Origin: Paralvinella palmiformis
Lineage: Eukaryota; Annelida; Polychaeta; Terebellida; Alvinellidae
Length of the DNA stretch: 64,000 nt
Direction: 5' to 3'
NCBI GenBank assembly: GCA_025642065.1
Contig: JAODUP010000961.1
Location: forward strand, 1-64,000
Part shown: positions 62,093 to 64,000 of the stretch, in pieces
Numbering within the stretch: position 1 is the stretch's first letter
Layout: every line of letters starts with the position of its first letter
Program-made: the position numbers and the translations under genes
The notes under the pieces: generated by a model
What the model was told of the DNA's origin: nothing
What the model saw: the letters and a program-made list of their open reading frames with translations, nothing else
Databases searched by the model: none

Positions 62093-62352
62093 CCGTTATT
62101 ATTCATATAAACATATATTGACAAAATATATATACAATACAGTTCTTTTTTAACTGTTATTAGTTTTTTAATCATAATGAAGCTGCATAATAAAGGAGAA
62201 GTAATTCCATCCAGGTCCATCCAAGAAATGTACAGCTTTGCTACAATGATAAATATTTACATAATTTATTTGAATGTAGTATTTTGTTAAATATAGTTAA
62301 ATAATGCAATCTAAATCACAAACATTGTTGTTAACCATAATAATCCTAGACA

Positions 62353-62540
62353 GGGAGCCTCTGTGGTCTAACTGGTAGCACGATGGATCACAGATCACTA
62401 CCACCTCAGTTCGAACCTCGGCATAAGCATATCTGAGGGGTGTTTCATCATTGACTTCGCTTCATTACTTTTTTGGAGGTCGCTCGGCCCATTTAGCCTA
62501 CCATATGCACAAAAGTGGCCGTAAAACATCAATCATCGTC
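62353..62540 (+). mobile_element. Full-length tRNA-derived SINE with 10-bp target duplication
   Basis: A-box TGGTCTAACTGGTAGC, B-box AGTTCGAACCTCG, body through CATCAATCATCGTC. Target duplication ATCCTAGACA at 62343-62352 and 62541-62550. Confidence 0.9.
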
Positions 62541-62957
62541 ATCCTAGACAAATTAATAAACAGCCATGGTTGATATTTTAAATCTGTTATAATTACTACG
62601 AGCCATAAATTGGATGAGGCACCAATTAACATCCTGTAATCCAGCATATATATCAGGGGTGCTAGTATATAAAGTACTTTAACTGCTTTAATTTTCAGAA
62701 CTGCCTCGCTCTAATTTGAAGACATTACCCTGGTCTTAATGTAGCCATTATGATAAGTGGTCCTGCTTTTGTTTTAACAACACCAATTGAAATAGACTAC
62801 AATAACATGATGGCCATTATTTTGTATCCACATATATATATATATATATATTAGAAATTATTTATTAAATTATCATAATCTTGGAATTTAACATTACTAT
62901 GTATTTGGAGATTTTTGCTGCTCTGTAATTCAATCAATTCATTTCAGAATATAAAAT

Positions 62958-62997
<40 letters not shown>

Positions 62998-64000
62998 TTT
63001 GATACAGGGAAGTATATAATATGCATAACAAATTATAAATTAAGTATTTTCATCCATCTAGCACAAGAGCAAGATGACAATGATAGTAAAACAAACTAGA
63101 AACAATGATTATGATAATTTGTCTCAACACACATTACATTTACACAAGAGACAGTATCACATATTGCATACAATATATATATATATTATATATATATATA
63201 TATATATATTACTATACTGATTATGATAGTTCTTTTAAAAACACAAGACTTAATGAATATGCATGATTTGCAGAATTGATAGGGTAAAGATTTAATAGGA
63301 TAAAGTACACAAGAAGACGAGATATGTCAGATAACTTTTATTAATATTCTGGACAGACATATAAAATTATTACCAATCATCATGTAAACATAAAAGCTCA
63401 GATACGTATTATAAATATTTTGGAAATATATTGAAATTATTACTAATGATAATGTAAACACACTTAGTTTATATATCAGATGCTATTTATTGCCGAATGT
63501 TCAATTAACCCAGTTTCTAGGTTTGACTATTGGTTTGAAAAGGTCCCAAGAATGAACACATATTGGTTCATTTATCACCAGTTGAGACACTTGAGTAACT
63601 GGGAATGAACATGCATCCACCACTTACTAATTAGCTATGAATAAATATTAGTGTGTTTGAACAGATTATTAGAAGTAAGCTTAGTAAATTGATTTTTATT
63701 ATTACTAACCAACATAATGGAAAAGTAATGAGGCTTTCTGTTTACTATGATTTTTGTTTTAGGTTGGTTAGACTAACACACTGCAATAAACTGTAACAGG
63801 GAAAGGTTATTGAGAATTATGGTAAACATGTTTATCATTTGCATTTATGAAGTAGTAGTAGTAGTAGATTTGCTGTATTGGCATGTGTTAATGTTCAATA
63901 TGAAATTAACCAGATTGGGTTGAAGCTGGAAAATATGGTAAACAACAGACATAATGACTATATTTGGACTACTAGTACTAGTTCATAAATAAACCATAAG

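Larger units (their letters stand above)
59493..64000. other. Presumed first intron of MINDY3, no exon recognised
   Basis: Holds SINE copies, MITE copies, small palindromes (59881-59917, 60266-60303, 60407-60429), TA microsatellites (62832-62852, 62961-62995, 63172-63211) and a TAG run (63852-63868). No exon with the right phase and sequence was seen. Confidence 0.45.

Overview
This is a 64 kb piece of an AT-rich animal nuclear genome. Genes have short exons with GT-AG introns, microsatellites are dense, and degraded retroelements, DNA transposons and tRNA-derived SINEs are common. A SPAG6 gene (a ciliary protein) and the repeat types suggest a marine invertebrate, most likely a mollusc such as a gastropod. 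That taxonomic guess is inference.

Layout. 1-7434 (minus): exons of an immunoglobulin/fibronectin-III membrane receptor, including a transmembrane exon and a short tail exon with an ITIM-like motif. 7670-18120: transposon graveyard with three reverse-transcriptase remnants (one Penelope-like with a GIY-YIG region), a copy of a 1 kb dispersed repeat, long TA and GT arrays and a 0.67 kb minisatellite. 18125-23700: mostly empty, with SINE copies and a hAT/BED-finger scrap. 23701-30067 (plus): a two-pass membrane protein with two phase-compatible last exons, giving 172 or 485 residues. 34177-38760 (minus): a complete nine-exon SPAG6 gene of 507 residues, convergent with the previous gene. 43213-44848: a PIF/Harbinger remnant. 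45750-48476 (plus): two exons of a CISD3-type CDGSH iron-sulfur protein. 48500-59370: a second transposon cluster with LINE fragments, a MULE-like element, MITEs and repeat copies shared with the first 10 kb. 59375-59492 (plus): the first coding exon of a MINDY3-like deubiquitinase, whose other exons must lie beyond the window.

The genes do not form one pathway. SPAG6 is axonemal, CISD3 mitochondrial, MINDY3 a ubiquitin protease, and the other two are membrane proteins. The points most worth a second look are: the phase-matched transmembrane and ITIM-like tail exons with a 33-bp inverted repeat beside the transmembrane acceptor; the alternative last exons of the two-pass protein; repeat families always found next to GT or TA microsatellites; and a SINE family whose copies keep readable target-site duplications. 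Exon borders were read by eye from splice motifs and reading phase. Family names come from recognising protein motifs, without a database search.
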